From positions 53,218,524 to 53,282,523 of the forward strand of contig NC_059082.1 in assembly GCF_020497125.1 (NCBI RefSeq): a stretch of 64,000 bases of DNA, written 5' to 3'. Source of the stretch: Mauremys mutica. Lineage: Eukaryota; Chordata; Testudines; Geoemydidae. A program made the translations under genes and the position numbers. This document shows, one piece after another, positions 12,213 through 22,379 of the stretch (position 1 is its first letter; the number at the start of each line of letters is the position of its first letter). The notes below the pieces were generated by a model. It was not told the origin of the DNA, did not search any database, and saw only the letters and a list, made by a program, of their open reading frames with translations.

Positions 12213-12361
12213 TATACCATGTTTATGTGTTGTGCGATTCTCATCACAATTGTCCAGTACTGTAACTTCTGCCAGCTGAGCTCCTGGATGAGATCATCAT
12301 TGGCCACTATTGTAGGAGTGGTGCTCCTTATCTTGCTCTACATCTCTTTATGTCCAGACAG
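12213..12361 (+). CDS. ADCY9: ADCY9 internal exon (two transmembrane helices)
   Basis: The 149-nt exon lies between a TTCATTGCAG acceptor and a GTGAGT donor (12362). It is read in phase 0 directly after the exon ending at 8772. It encodes YTMFMCCAILITIVQYCNFC, a loop containing SSWMRSS, and a second hydrophobic helix LATIVGVVLLILLYISLC, ending PD plus two bases (AG) of a split Ser codon. Two membrane helices separated by a short hydrophilic loop fit the second membrane bundle of a class III adenylyl cyclase. A simple frame reading continues past the donor into intron and suggests a C-terminal Arg and stop, which is an artefact. The following intron is 9.6 kb and carries the Penelope and hAT insertions. 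Confidence 0.94.
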
Positions 12362-12671
12362 GTGAGTATTGCATGTTATCACTGTAGGCAAGGTATCATG
12401 AGCTTCATTTTGCCTCAGGATTAACTAGTTCAGCCCCAAAACAGGAAATGTTCATTCCTGTGGAGAGTGGTACAGACAGATGGGTTGGGTCCTGTTCTCT
12501 GTTGGTCAGATAAAGAGGTACCAGTTTGAATGAAGCATATTTGCATATGGTTCTGCCCCTTCCTCTAGTCCCTGTAGGTGGGTTTTGCAGTTTGTTTCCT
12601 GCCTTGCTTCAAGAAGCCGCTCGTGTCTCTGGCTGATCGGCCATCTTGGCTTATTTTTTCCTTGCCCTAGC

Positions 12672-13004
12672 CCAGTGTTTCCCAAACTTGGGATGCCGCT
12701 TGTGTAGGGAAAGCCCCTGGCAGGCCGGGCCGGTTTGTTTACCTGCCGCGTCCGCAGGTTCGGATGATCGTGGCTCCCACTGGCTGTGGTTCGCTGCTCC
12801 AGGCCAATGGGAGCTGCTGGAAGTGGCGCGGGCTGATGGATGTACTGGCCGCCGCTTCCAGGAGCACCCATTGGCCTGGAGCAGTGAACCGCGGCCAGTG
12901 GGAGCTGTGATCGGCCGAACCTGCGGATGCGGCAGGTAAACAAACCGGCCCAGCCTGCCAAGGGATTTCCCTACACAAGCAGCATCCCAAGTTTGGGAAA
13001 CACT
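12672..13004. mobile_element. Hairpin hAT MITE (333 bp, almost fully palindromic)
   Basis: Ends CCAGTGTTTCCCAAACTTGG and CCAAGTTTGGGAAACACT lie inside a perfect 8-bp duplication GCCCTAGC (12664-12671 and 13005-13012). The two halves are complementary nearly throughout (for example GTAAACAAACCGGCC against GGCCGGTTTGTTTAC). Open frames on both strands across it are shadows of the palindrome. Confidence 0.9.
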
Positions 13005-13798
13005 GCCCTAGCCATTACTCAGAATGGAGAAAGAGTAAGAGAAATGGAAGAAAACTGTCAAAAAAGTCAGACTCTGTCCTAACTACTATGGAAATCATGA
13101 GCCCTCCATCATGGGACTAGGTTGCATGTGTGCTCCACCACACTTATATAAGAATCGCTTGTGTTCACCGCCATCAGTTCCTAATGGGAGCTGGTCTGAA
13201 TCCAGATGGTTTTGCCATGTTTCGGGCTGCCTCCATGGATTTCTCCATCATTGCCATCTTACAGATCCATCTGGGAGGAGATCTGCATGATTTCTAGGAA
13301 GATCAGTCTCAAATACTAGAATCCCTTTCCTTTAATCTGTTTGAAAGTACCCAACCCTTGCAAGTGATCCATTATCAGACAGCTCTTCACAGATTCCCTT
13401 CTCCCTCCTGTTTAGAACGTTCTAATCTCCGAAGAAACTTCCAAAACATGCGCAGGTTCTTTTTGTCCTCTTGAATTCTGTCCCCTCTTGAATTCTGTCC
13501 AAGGATTTATTTTTGGATTTCGGTGATGAGCGATCCCTGTATCTGACTCTGCAGCTTGTCCTTGAGGAGTGGTGGAAATTCCTATCTTTAGCAGGACCCT
13601 TCATGACTTCTTCCCTCTATTTCTCCCTCATCACAGAATCCCAGGATCTTGTATAACCACTTGAAGAATGGGATTATATTGCCTCCCATACAATTAAAGC
13701 TTTTAATTATTTCCCATGTTGCACAGTCAGCTCCTAATGAGGAGATTGTTTCTTGCAAGGCAGGTTTCAGAGTAGCAGCCGTGTTAGTCTGTATCCGC

Positions 13799-14316
13799 AA
13801 AAAAAACAGGAGTACTTGTGGCACCTTAAAGACTAACAAATTTATTGTAGCATGAGCTTTCGTGAGCTAAAGCTCACTTCTTCGGATGCATAGAATGGAA
13901 CACACAGACAGGAGATATTTATACATACAGAGAACATGAAAAGGTGGAAGTATGCATACCAACAGGCAGAGTCTAATCAATTGAGATGAGCTATCATTAG
14001 CAGGAGGAAAAAAAACTTTTTGAAGTGATAATTAAGATGGCCCATAGAAGGTGTGAGGAGAACTTAACATAGGGAAATAGATTCAATTGGTGTAATGACC
14101 CAACCATTCCCAGTCTTTATTTAGACCACAGTTAATGGTATCTAGTTTGCATATTAATTCAAGTTCAGCAGTCTCTCTTTGGAGTCTGTTTTTGAAGTTT
14201 TTTTGTTGCAAAATTGCCACCTTCAAGTCTGTCACTGAGTGGTTAGGAAGGTTGAAGTGTTCTCCCACTGGTTTTTGAATGTTATGATTCCTGATGTCAG
14301 ATTTGTGTCCATTTAT
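13799..14316 (-). repeat. Inverted left arm of the Penelope element
   Basis: This is the reverse complement of 16461-16972 over about 515 bp. On the minus strand it encodes the last part of the endonuclease domain (INGHKSDIRNHNIQKPVGEH to WEWLGHYTN), followed by the 3' untranslated region. It abuts the forward body at about 14317, where homology to the right arm stops. Confidence 0.92.
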
Positions 14317-14334
14317 CTCTAAACTAGATATTCT

Positions 14335-16694
14335 GATGAAAAACCAACCTTCTACACAAACTTCCTCATGGACAAACTTTACAAAAACTAGACAAGCCAT
14401 TTACAACAAAAACTTTGCTTCTCTACAAAAGAAAAAGGACACTAAACTGTCTAAACTGCTACATGGCACAAGGAGCCACAACAATAGCTCCCTTAACCCA
14501 CCCAACAATATTGTTAATCTTTCCAGCTATTCTCTTAGCCCAGCAGAAGAATCTATCCTATCTCGGGGACTCTCCTTTTGTCCTTCCAGATCCACGAATA
14601 TGATACAGTTTTGCGGTGACCTAGAATCCTACTTTCGCCGTCTCCGACTCAAAGAATACTTCCAACACACCTCTGAACTACATACTAACCCACAGAATCC
14701 TTCCTACCACCGCTATAATAAAAAGGATTCTGCATGGACTCCTCCAGAGGGTCGGAACAACAGACTAGACTTCTACATAGATTGCTTCCGTCACCGTGCA
14801 CGGGCTGAAATTGTGGAAAAGCAACATCACTTGCCCCATAACCTAAGCCGTGCTGAACACAATGCCATCAACAGCCTCAAGAACAACTCTGACATCATAA
14901 TCAAACAGGCTGACAAAGGAGGTGCTGTCGTCATCATGAATAGGTCGGAATATGAACAAGAGGCTGCCAGACAACTCTCTAACTCCACATTCTACAAGCC
15001 ATTACCCTCTGATCCCACTGATGATTACCAAAAGAAACTACACCATCTGCTCAAAAAACTCCCTGAGAAAGCACAGGAACAGATCTATACAGACACATGC
15101 CTGGAACCCCGACCAGGTGTATTCTATTTGCTACCCAAGATCCATAAACCTGGAAATCCTGGACGCCCATCATCTCAAGCATTGGTACTTTAACAGCAGG
15201 ATTGTCTGGCTATGTGGACTCTCTCCTCAGGCCCTATGCTACCAGCACTCCCAGCTATCTTCGAGACACCACTGACTTCCTGAGGAAACTACAGTCCATC
15301 AATGATCTTCCAGAAAACACCATTCTGGCCACTATGGATGTGGAAGCCCTCTACACTAACATTCCACACGAAGATGGACTACAAGCCATCAGGAACAGTA
15401 TCCCCGATAATATCACGGCTAACCTGGTGGCTGAACTTTGTGACTTTGTCCTCACCCACAACTATTTCACATTTGGGGACAATATATATCTTCAAGTCAG
15501 TGGCACTGCTATGGGTACCCGCATGGCCCCTCAGTATGCCAACATCTTTATGGCTGACTTAGAACAACGCTTCCTTAACTCTCGTTCCCTAACACCCCTA
15601 CTCTACTTGCGCTACATTGATGACATCTTCATCATCTGGACTCATGGAAAAGAAGCCCTCGAGGAATTCCACCGAGATTTTAACAATTTCCATCCCACCA
15701 TCAACCTCAGCCTAGACCAATCCACACAAGCGGTCCATTTCCTAGACACTACTGTGCTAATAAACGATGGTCACATAAATACCACCCTATACCGGAAACC
15801 CACTGACCGCTATACTTACTTACATGCCTCCAGCTTCCATCCCGGACACACCACACGATCCATTGTCTACAGCCAAGCTCTAAGATACAACCGTATTTGC
15901 TCCAATCCCTCGGACAGAGATAAACACCTACAAGATCTCTATCAAGCATTCTTAAACCTACAATACCCACCTGCTGAAGTGAAAAAACAGATTGACAGAG
16001 CCAGAAGAGTACCCAGAAGCCACCTACTACAGGACAGGCCTAAAAAAGAAAATAACAGAACACCACTAGCCATCACCTACAGCCCCAACTAAAACCTCTC
16101 CAGCGCATCATCAAAGATTTACAACCTATCCTTAAAGATGATCCCTCACTCTCACAGATCTTGGGAGACAGGCCAGTCCTTGCTTATAGACAGCCTCCCA
16201 ACCTGAAGCAAATACTCACCAGCAACCGCACACCATACAACATAAACACTAACCCAGGAACCTATCCTTGCAATAAAGCCCGATGCCAGCTCTGTCCACA
16301 TATCCATTCAAGTGACACCATCACAGGACCTAATCACATCAGACAGACCATCAGGGGCTCGTACACCTGCACATCTACCAACGTGATATATGCCATCATG
16401 TGCCAGCAATGCCCCTCTGCCATGTACATTGGCCAAACCGGACAGTCTCTACGCAAAAGAATAAATGGACACAAATCTGACATCAGGAATCATAACATTC
16501 AAAAACCAGTGGGAGAACACTTCAACCTTCCTAACCACTCAGTGACAGACTTGAAGGTGGCAATTTTGCAACAAAAAAACTTCAAAAACAGACTCCAAAG
16601 AGAGACTGCTGAACTTGAATTAATATGCAAACTAGATACCATTAACTGTGGTCTAAATAAAGACTGGGAATGGTTGGGTCATTACACCAATTGA
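14335..16694 (+). pseudogene. Penelope-like RT plus GIY-YIG endonuclease ORF, two frameshifts
   Basis: Three consecutive frames join into one protein of about 790 residues. Frame one (to 15183) holds the N-terminal part and the RT finger motif GVFYLLPKIHKPG. Frame two (15184-16092) holds the palm motifs TMDVEALYTNI (Asp near 15337) and YIDDIF (15613-15630). Frame three (to 16694) holds cysteine motifs (CNKARCQLC, IMCQQC) and the GIY-YIG endonuclease core VIYAIMCQ..MYIGQTGQSLRKR. Both frame changes lie at short C runs (15166-15168 and 16083-16086), consistent with single-base losses. The start is lost by 5' truncation. Function would be target-primed reverse transcription; this copy cannot make the full protein. 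Confidence 0.93.
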
Positions 16695-16891
16695 ATCTAT
16701 TTCCCTATGTTAAGTTCTCCTCACACCTTCTATGGGCCATCTTAATTATCACTTCAAAAAGTTTTTTTTCCTCCTGCTAATGATAGCTCATCTCAATTGA
16801 TTAGACTCTGCCTGTTGGTATGCATACTTCCACCTTTTCATGTTCTCTGTATGTATAAATATCTCCTGTCTGTGTGTTCCATTCTATGCAT

Positions 16892-16926
16892 CCGAAGAAG
16901 TGAGCTTTAGCTCACGAAAGCTCATG
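16892..16926 (+). ncRNA. Degenerate hammerhead-ribozyme-like motif in Penelope arm
   Basis: CCGAAGA (core CUGANGA with U4 replaced by C) is followed by an extra A, a six-pair stem GTGAGC-TTTA-GCTCAC, then GAAA, a short GC-TCAT-GC hairpin and TA at the cleavage position. Penelope-like elements are known to carry minimal hammerhead ribozymes. Here stem I is not evident and one core base differs, so activity is doubtful. The inverted copy sits at about 13858-13892. Confidence 0.35.
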
Positions 16927-17448
16927 CTACAATAAATTTGTTAGTCTTTAAGGTGCCACAAGTACTCCTGTTTTTCTTGCAAGGCAGTTAGTTAGGAGAG
17001 TGTCCTTCCCATCAGCCATCCACACTGTTAAAACTGTACATTCTCAGCAGCTTACAAAGCTTCTTACTAGGGCTGTTAATTAATCGCAGTTAACTCACAC
17101 AATTAACTCAAAAAATTAATAATGATTAATCACACTGTTAAGCAATAGAATACCAATTGAAATGTATTAAATATTTTTGGATTTTTTTCTACATTTTCAA
17201 ATCCATCGATTTCAATTACAACACAAAATACAAAGTGTATAGTGCTCACTTTATATTATTTTTATTACAAATATTTGCATGTAAAAATGATAAACAAAAA
17301 TAGTATTTTTCAATTCACCTCATACAAGTACTGGAGTGCAATCTCTTTATCATGAAACTGCAACTTACAAATGTAGGGTTTTTTGGTACATAACTGCACT
17401 CAAAAACAAAACAGTGTAAAACTTTAGAGCCTACAAGTCCACTCAGTC

Positions 17449-17667
17449 CTACTTCTTGTTCAACCAATCGCTAAGAGAAACAAGTTTGTTTACACTTACA
17501 GGAGATACTGCTGCCCACTTCTTAATTACAATGTCACCTGAAAGTGAGAACAGGCGTTTGCATGGAACTGCAGTAGCTGGCGTCGCAAGATATTTACGTG
17601 CCAGATACGCTAAAGATTCATATGCCTCTTCATGCTTCGGCGATCGTTCCAGAGGACATGCTTCCAT
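17449..17667 (-). pseudogene. hAT transposase C-terminal (hATC dimerisation) fragment, left arm
   Basis: 72 codons on the minus strand reading YLATPATAVPCKRLFSLSGD and ending SDWLNKK. This is the hATC signature, as found in ZBED-like hAT proteins. It is the inverted counterpart of 18132-18338, from which it differs at many residues. Confidence 0.88.
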
Positions 17668-17700
17668 GCTGATGATGATTGTTTAAAAAAAAAAAAGTTA

Positions 17701-18338
17701 ATTAAATTTGTGACTGAACTCCTTGGGGGAGAATTGTATGTCTCCTGCTCTGTTTTACCCACATTCTGCCATATATTTCATGTTATAGCAGTCTCGGATG
17801 ATGACCCAGCACATGTTCATTTTAAGAACACTTTCACTGCAAATTTGATAAAATGCAAAGAAGATACCAATGTGAAATTTTTAAGACAGCTACAGCACTC
17901 CACCCAAGGTTTAAGAATCTGAAGTGCCTTCCAAAATCTGAGAGGGACAAGGTGTGGAGCATGCTTTCAGAAATCTTAAAAGAGCAAGACTTTGATGCGA
18001 TAACTACTGAACCCGAACCACCAAAAAAGAAAATCAACCTTCTGCTGGTGGCATCTGACTCAGATGATGAAAATGAACATGTGTTGGTCCGCACTGCTTT
18101 GGATCGTTACTAAGCAGAACCCGTCATCAGCATGAACACATGTCCTCTGGAATGGTGGTTGAAGCCTCAAGGGACATACGAATCTTTAGCGCATCTGGCA
18201 TGTAAATATCTCGTGACACCGGCAACAACAGTGCCACGAGAACGCCTGATCTCACTTTCAGGTGACATTGTAAACAAGAAGCAGGCAGCATTATCTCCCA
18301 TAAATGTAAACAAAGTTGTTTGTCTGTTGATTGGCTGA
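17701..18338 (+). pseudogene. hAT transposase C-terminal half, right arm, broken
   Basis: Reads KFVTELLGGELYVSC, then HPRFKNLKCLPKSERDKVW, then SDSDDENEHVLVRTALDRY, then CPLEWW and the hATC block YLVTPATTVPRERLISLSGD. There is one frameshift near 17885 and an in-frame TAA at 18111-18113 after DRY. The N-terminal BED finger and catalytic Asp region are absent, replaced by the inverted arm. A RNase-H-fold hAT transposase would move DNA by cut and paste; this fragment cannot. Confidence 0.88.
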
Positions 18339-18716
18339 ACAAGAAGTAGAACTAAGTCGACTTGTAGGCTCTAAAGTTTTACATTGTTTTATTTTTGAAT
18401 GCAGGCTTTTTTTGTACATAATTCTACATTTGTAAGTTCAACTGTCACGATAAAGAGATTGCACTACAATACTTGTATTAGGTGAATTGAAAAATACTAT
18501 TTCTTTTGTTTTTTACAGTGCAAATATTTGTAATAAAAATAAATATAAAGTGAGCACTGTCCACTTTGTATTCTGTATTGTAATTAAAAACAAAACAATA
18601 CAGAATTTGAAAATGTAGAAAACATCCAAAAATATTTAAATAAATAGTATTCTATTATTAACAGCGCGATAAATGGCGATTAATTTTTTTAATCACTTGA
18701 CAGCCCTACTTCTTAC

Positions 18717-21520
18717 CATGAACTTTGGCTCTCTTGTCCTAATGTGTAACTCTGTAGTGGCCTCTCACTCGAGACCATTCTACCTCCTACTGGAGGCCAA
18801 TATTTTACCTCCTTTTCAGAGACTTCCTGGACCACACAGTGCAGGAAGCTGATGGCCAGGCAACATGCTCATCAAAGCAAATCCCCTCAAGAAGCATCTA
18901 AGGCATTCTCCACCTCTCTGCTGAGGTTCTTAAATCTGGGTCTAGTAAACAAAAGAAAATCTCCTTAACAGACCCTCCTTTGCTCAGAAGGGGACACCAA
19001 TGCTATGGGAGGAAAAGTCTGCCCCCTTTGGAAAGAACTTAGAACTGGAGTCAACCATCAAGACTGCATTAAGCAGTCATCTTCTCTTTCTCTCATTCTG
19101 CAAGTCACTGAGTGGAATGTGGATAATGTGCTAAAATGTGGTTCCTTGCGTATAGTTTTATTACAGGACTTTTCAACAGTTTCTGCTGAAAGCCCTCCAG
19201 GTAGCATGGGAGAATCTGGAAACACTTCTTCAAGTCCCAGTAGGTAGTGGATGGATCAGTCAAACACTCCTTCAAGATCTGCCCTCGGTATCATCACAAC
19301 TGATGCCATTTTCTTGGATTTCAGCAGCTTATCACTTTTTGTCACTCCAGGTGTGGTGGTTGAACTTCATTTCCTTTCACATCCTCTCCTGGAACATGGT
19401 TTTTAAGAAGCCATTACCTCAGTTCATTGTGTGGGGTTGTTAGTGTCCCTTTCCTGTAATTTGCCCTAACTTTTTTTTTTATGAGGGAAAAATAGTTCTT
19501 TGCTCCTGTCCCAGCTTCTTGCCTGAGTTGTAGCTTTCCTCATTAACAAGATCTCTCGTCCAAGTTTCTGACTTCACCACAAAGCGCAGATGAATTTCTT
19601 ATACTCTGGTGCAGCCTAGAAAGAAATCCCGTTACCTAGTCATCCTGTTCCAAGGTCCCAATAAAGGACAAAAATCCTCTAGTTTTACAGTCTCTGGATG
19701 GATCGAGCTCTGCAGTGCACCTGTTCAGTGACAGATTTCGTGTGCTCTCCTTAGATTAGAATGATCAATTGTTTCCCATTCCTGAGCAGAAACAGGGCAT
19801 ATATCCATAGATGAACTGTGCCATGGTGTTACCTGGGATTGGTACACACTGTCCTCAAGTACTATCCCTTTGACCCCCCTCCTCATTACCCAGGTGTTTA
19901 GTTTCCGACAGCCTTAATGGAAACAATCCAGTTATTAATTTCTGGTTCATTCTCCTCTCACCTTCGACCTCATCTCACTCTTGTTCTTTCTTTAGTCTAA
20001 CTATTGGTTTCTTCCCTCCCAGCATCTGGGGGTGCTGCAACCCATCTGTCTCTGCCAGTGGCACTCTCTCAATGAGAAGATCAAGTTTCTTACCTGTTAA
20101 CTTTTTTCTGTAGTACAGTGGCAATCTTACAGACACCCTAGCTTAAGGCTCACCTGGGCTTTGACTTCGGCTGAGAAGTTAGTGTTAGGGACACAGGGTA
20201 GGATAATCTAATTTGCTCATAACTCTAGATGTCATCGCATTGGAGAGTGTGCCTGCAAAAGGCAAAAGAAGTTCCTTAGCCAGGGGTGGAAAATGTTTCA
20301 TTCTGATTGGCATTTCCTGGCTGATTACTGTGTCAGGTCACACCCCATTTGTCTATACCCGTGGCATTTTGCCACAAGAAAAAAATTTAAAGGTAAGAAA
20401 CTGGATTTTATGTCTAATTCATTATCTGTAGACTTCTAGAGAAAATTCCAGTTGCAAATAGCTGGTCAGATTGTACCCAAGCACCGCAGAGTTATAACTT
20501 CTCCTGCTCCCCCTACATCTCAGCTGAGTGCATGGATTGCACAAGGCTCATGTTACTAGCCATTCCAAAAGGCTGGAGCGACATCCTCACCCACATATCA
20601 GCCAACACAGTCAACTTACACTTAACCCGCTTCAGGGAGTGGGGGGAGGGTGTCCATGACAGATTCCCTTGGTGTGTTAGGGTGTGTCCAGGAAACACCA
20701 TGTTTCTGGAGTTTCTGTTGGGTGGGTCGTCTCCAAGCTCCCTCCAGCACAGGTCTATGCCTACAAGGCACAATAAAGCCCAATTATAGTATATTTTATC
20801 CTGTGTTTTGTAAAGCAGTGACCATTAATGGGCAAAGTACAGTAACTGCAGAACATTTTGTCACTTTATTTTATAAAGAGAAATTCATATCCAAAATAAT
20901 ACACACCCCTATACAATCCTAGATCTAGCAAAACAATTAATAGAAGCAACAGTGAAAAACAGAACATGAAGACTAAATCACAGCCCCCAAGAGTTTTCAT
21001 TTGAAAACCTTAGTAATAGCTAGTTTTCTTGCAATATCTGCCATTTTAATCATGCTTTATTGCCACAGTATTGGCAATTCTTCATACACTACAGACAGAC
21101 CCATTCTTGCACATTTTTTTTTAACAGTAACTTGCTGGTGGTAGTTGTTCTTGGCACATGTAACTGAGCACTGTGTGCCTGGCTGTTCTTTATATTAATT
21201 GCTGATAGAAGAGCCTGGAATGCAAGTAAATTCAAAGCCTCTCTGAGTTGTTCTTCTGTAATGGCATCTTCATAAAGAGGCTGTTTTTCCTCTTTTGTCA
21301 CTTTTTACAGAGTTGATCCAATGAGACTGGGAAGTAATTGACTTTCAGTGTTCTTAACACACTCCTCCATGTATCTCCAGCTAAGTGTGGGGGTTGGAAC
21401 TGATCTGAAAATGGCTTTTTCCAGCCATTGCCTTGACTACATTACCTCCAATTACTCTTAGCTGGAGAAACTTGGATCATCGTCTCTATGCTTCTGCCAC
21501 TCCCAAGCAAAAGTTATTGC
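18717..21520. other. ADCY9 intron sequence, unassigned
   Basis: Pyrimidine-rich unique-looking sequence to about 20120, then AT-rich. Apart from the minus-strand coding-like fragment at 21089-21420, no domain, repeat or exon was recognised. The 13013-13748 and 16988-17059 segments have the same character and may be parts of one older unit cut by the Penelope and hAT insertions. Confidence 0.35.
21089..21420 (-). pseudogene. Unrecognised coding-like fragment, possible pseudogene
   Basis: Read on the minus strand, 21301-21089 gives 70 codons with a protein-like mix (TKEEKQPLYEDAITEEQLRE, then ALNLLAFQALLSAINIKNSQ). Upstream in the same frame, past one stop, it continues with WRYMEECVKNTESQLLPSLI. 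I do not recognise the family. It could be a decayed processed pseudogene antisense in the ADCY9 intron, or chance. No poly(A) tail or introns were identified. Confidence 0.25.
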
Positions 21521-21523
21521 TGA

Positions 21524-21818
21524 GGGCTTGTCTACATCACGCAGCTTTTAGCGATAAGGCTGTGTCGACGCAGACTTGTCGCTAAAAGTCAGCATGTGTA
21601 AATGCTCTTTGTTGGTACTTTGTCAGCACTTTTGCTGACAAAATACTTTCAGTCCCACGAGCGACATTAGCTTTGTCGGCAGGAGAGTGCTTCTGCCAAC
21701 AAAGCCACATTCACACTGCCACTTGCGTTGGCAAACTTTTGTCTTTTGCGGGGGGACTTTTTTAAGTACCCGTGAAAGACAAAAGTTTTGTCGACAACTT
21801 CGCAGTGTAGACATAGCC
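21524..21818. mobile_element. MITE with GTCTACA-type terminal repeats
   Basis: The left end GGGCTTGTCTACATCACG pairs with the right end CAGTGTAGACATAGCC. Internal TTGTCGGC/GCCAACAAAGC segments are complementary. Flanking triplets are TGA and TTA, suggesting a 3-bp duplication with one change, as in PIF/Harbinger. It lies 170 bp upstream of the ADCY9 microexon. Confidence 0.65.
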
Positions 21819-21987
21819 TTAAGTCACATTCAAGAAAAGTTTGTCTGGAATTCAGGTGCAAAACAGATTACTGATCATCGTCCCTTACGAACAAAAAAGT
21901 TCAGCTGAACTAATCTGAAGTATTGTCAGGTTGCTTTGCGTACTGGTCTTGTTTTCTTTCTAATGTTTTAATACCTTTATATTTCAG

Positions 21988-22029
21988 CTCCATTGAAACT
22001 TCCCACCTAGATTCAGGACAGAACTTTAG
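21988..22029 (+). CDS. ADCY9: ADCY9 42-nt microexon
   Basis: This exon is too short for open-frame searches. The sequence is flanked by ATATTTCAG (AG at 21986-21987) and GTAAGC (from 22030). Its first base completes the Ser codon left open at 12361, and it then encodes SIETSHLDSGQNF plus two bases (AG) of another Ser codon that the exon at 29706 completes. The recalled mammalian ADCY9 protein has a 14-residue segment of the same length and pattern at this point (SVLTSPLDAVQNFS). The segment is the extracellular loop before the last membrane helix. An N-F-S N-glycosylation sequon is created across the junction with the terminal exon. The phase match on both sides plus the homology make this call strong despite its size. 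Confidence 0.9.
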
Positions 22030-22205
22030 GTAAGCTTTACATACAGTGCCCATCTCTACAATGTTATGGAAAACCTCTTGTTTCATTCCTTTTTTTCAAC
22101 ATTATCTTTTACAAAGAGTTGTGTAGACTAGATAAAGTATAACTTTAAAATGTTTGTGTGAAAATGTGTTTTCAGTCAAATGTATGTAAAAATACAAACT
22201 TTGGG

Positions 22206-22379
22206 CAGGGCCGCACAGAGTATTCAGGGGGCCTGGGGCAAAGCAATTTCAGGGGCCCCTTCCATTAAAAAAAAAGTTGCAATACTATAGAACACTATAT
22301 TCTCATGGGGGCCCCTGTGGGGCCCAAGGCAAATTGCTCCACTTGCCCGCCCCCCACCCCCCTCCTCCCTGCAGCCCTG
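22206..22379. mobile_element. Short hAT-like MITE
   Basis: Ends CAGGGCCGC and GCAGCCCTG bracket a unit containing GGGGGCCTGGGGCAAAGCAA and GGGGCCCCTGTGGGGCCC. Related GGGGCCC/GGGGCAAATTG sequence recurs at 24575-24660 and in part at 36640-36670. No target duplication is visible. Confidence 0.5.

Larger units (their letters stand above)
13764..16972 (+). mobile_element. Penelope-like retroelement with inverted terminal copy
   Basis: A 3.2-kb insertion flanked by TTTCTTGCAAGGCAG (13749-13763 and 16973-16987). It has a left arm inverted relative to the right end (13799-14316 against 16461-16972), then a 5'-truncated body with reverse transcriptase and GIY-YIG endonuclease. This mosaic of partial copies is typical of Penelope-like elements. 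The near-identical arms and exact target duplication indicate a fairly recent insertion. It lies in the ADCY9 intron between 12361 and 21988, in the same direction as the gene. Confidence 0.95.
17068..18708. mobile_element. Fold-back hAT element, 1641 bp
   Basis: Ends TAGGGCTGTTAATTAATCGC and (complement of right) TAGGGCTGTCAAGTGATTAA are flanked by a perfect 8-bp duplication CTTCTTAC (17060-17067 and 18709-18716). Both halves carry the 3' part of a transposase gene plus its 3' non-coding region, facing each other. The arms are clearly diverged. Confidence 0.92.

Noticed and set aside
12362..12370. ADCY9 ending with a short intronic C-terminus at the frame stop after 12361
   Set aside because: The GTGAGT donor and the exact phase match to 21988 and 29706 show that splicing continues the protein.
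12506..12990. Overlapping frames of 151, 97 and 83 codons on both strands
   Set aside because: They are reflections of the palindromic hAT MITE at 12672-13004. The similar peptides on both strands arise from the inverted halves.
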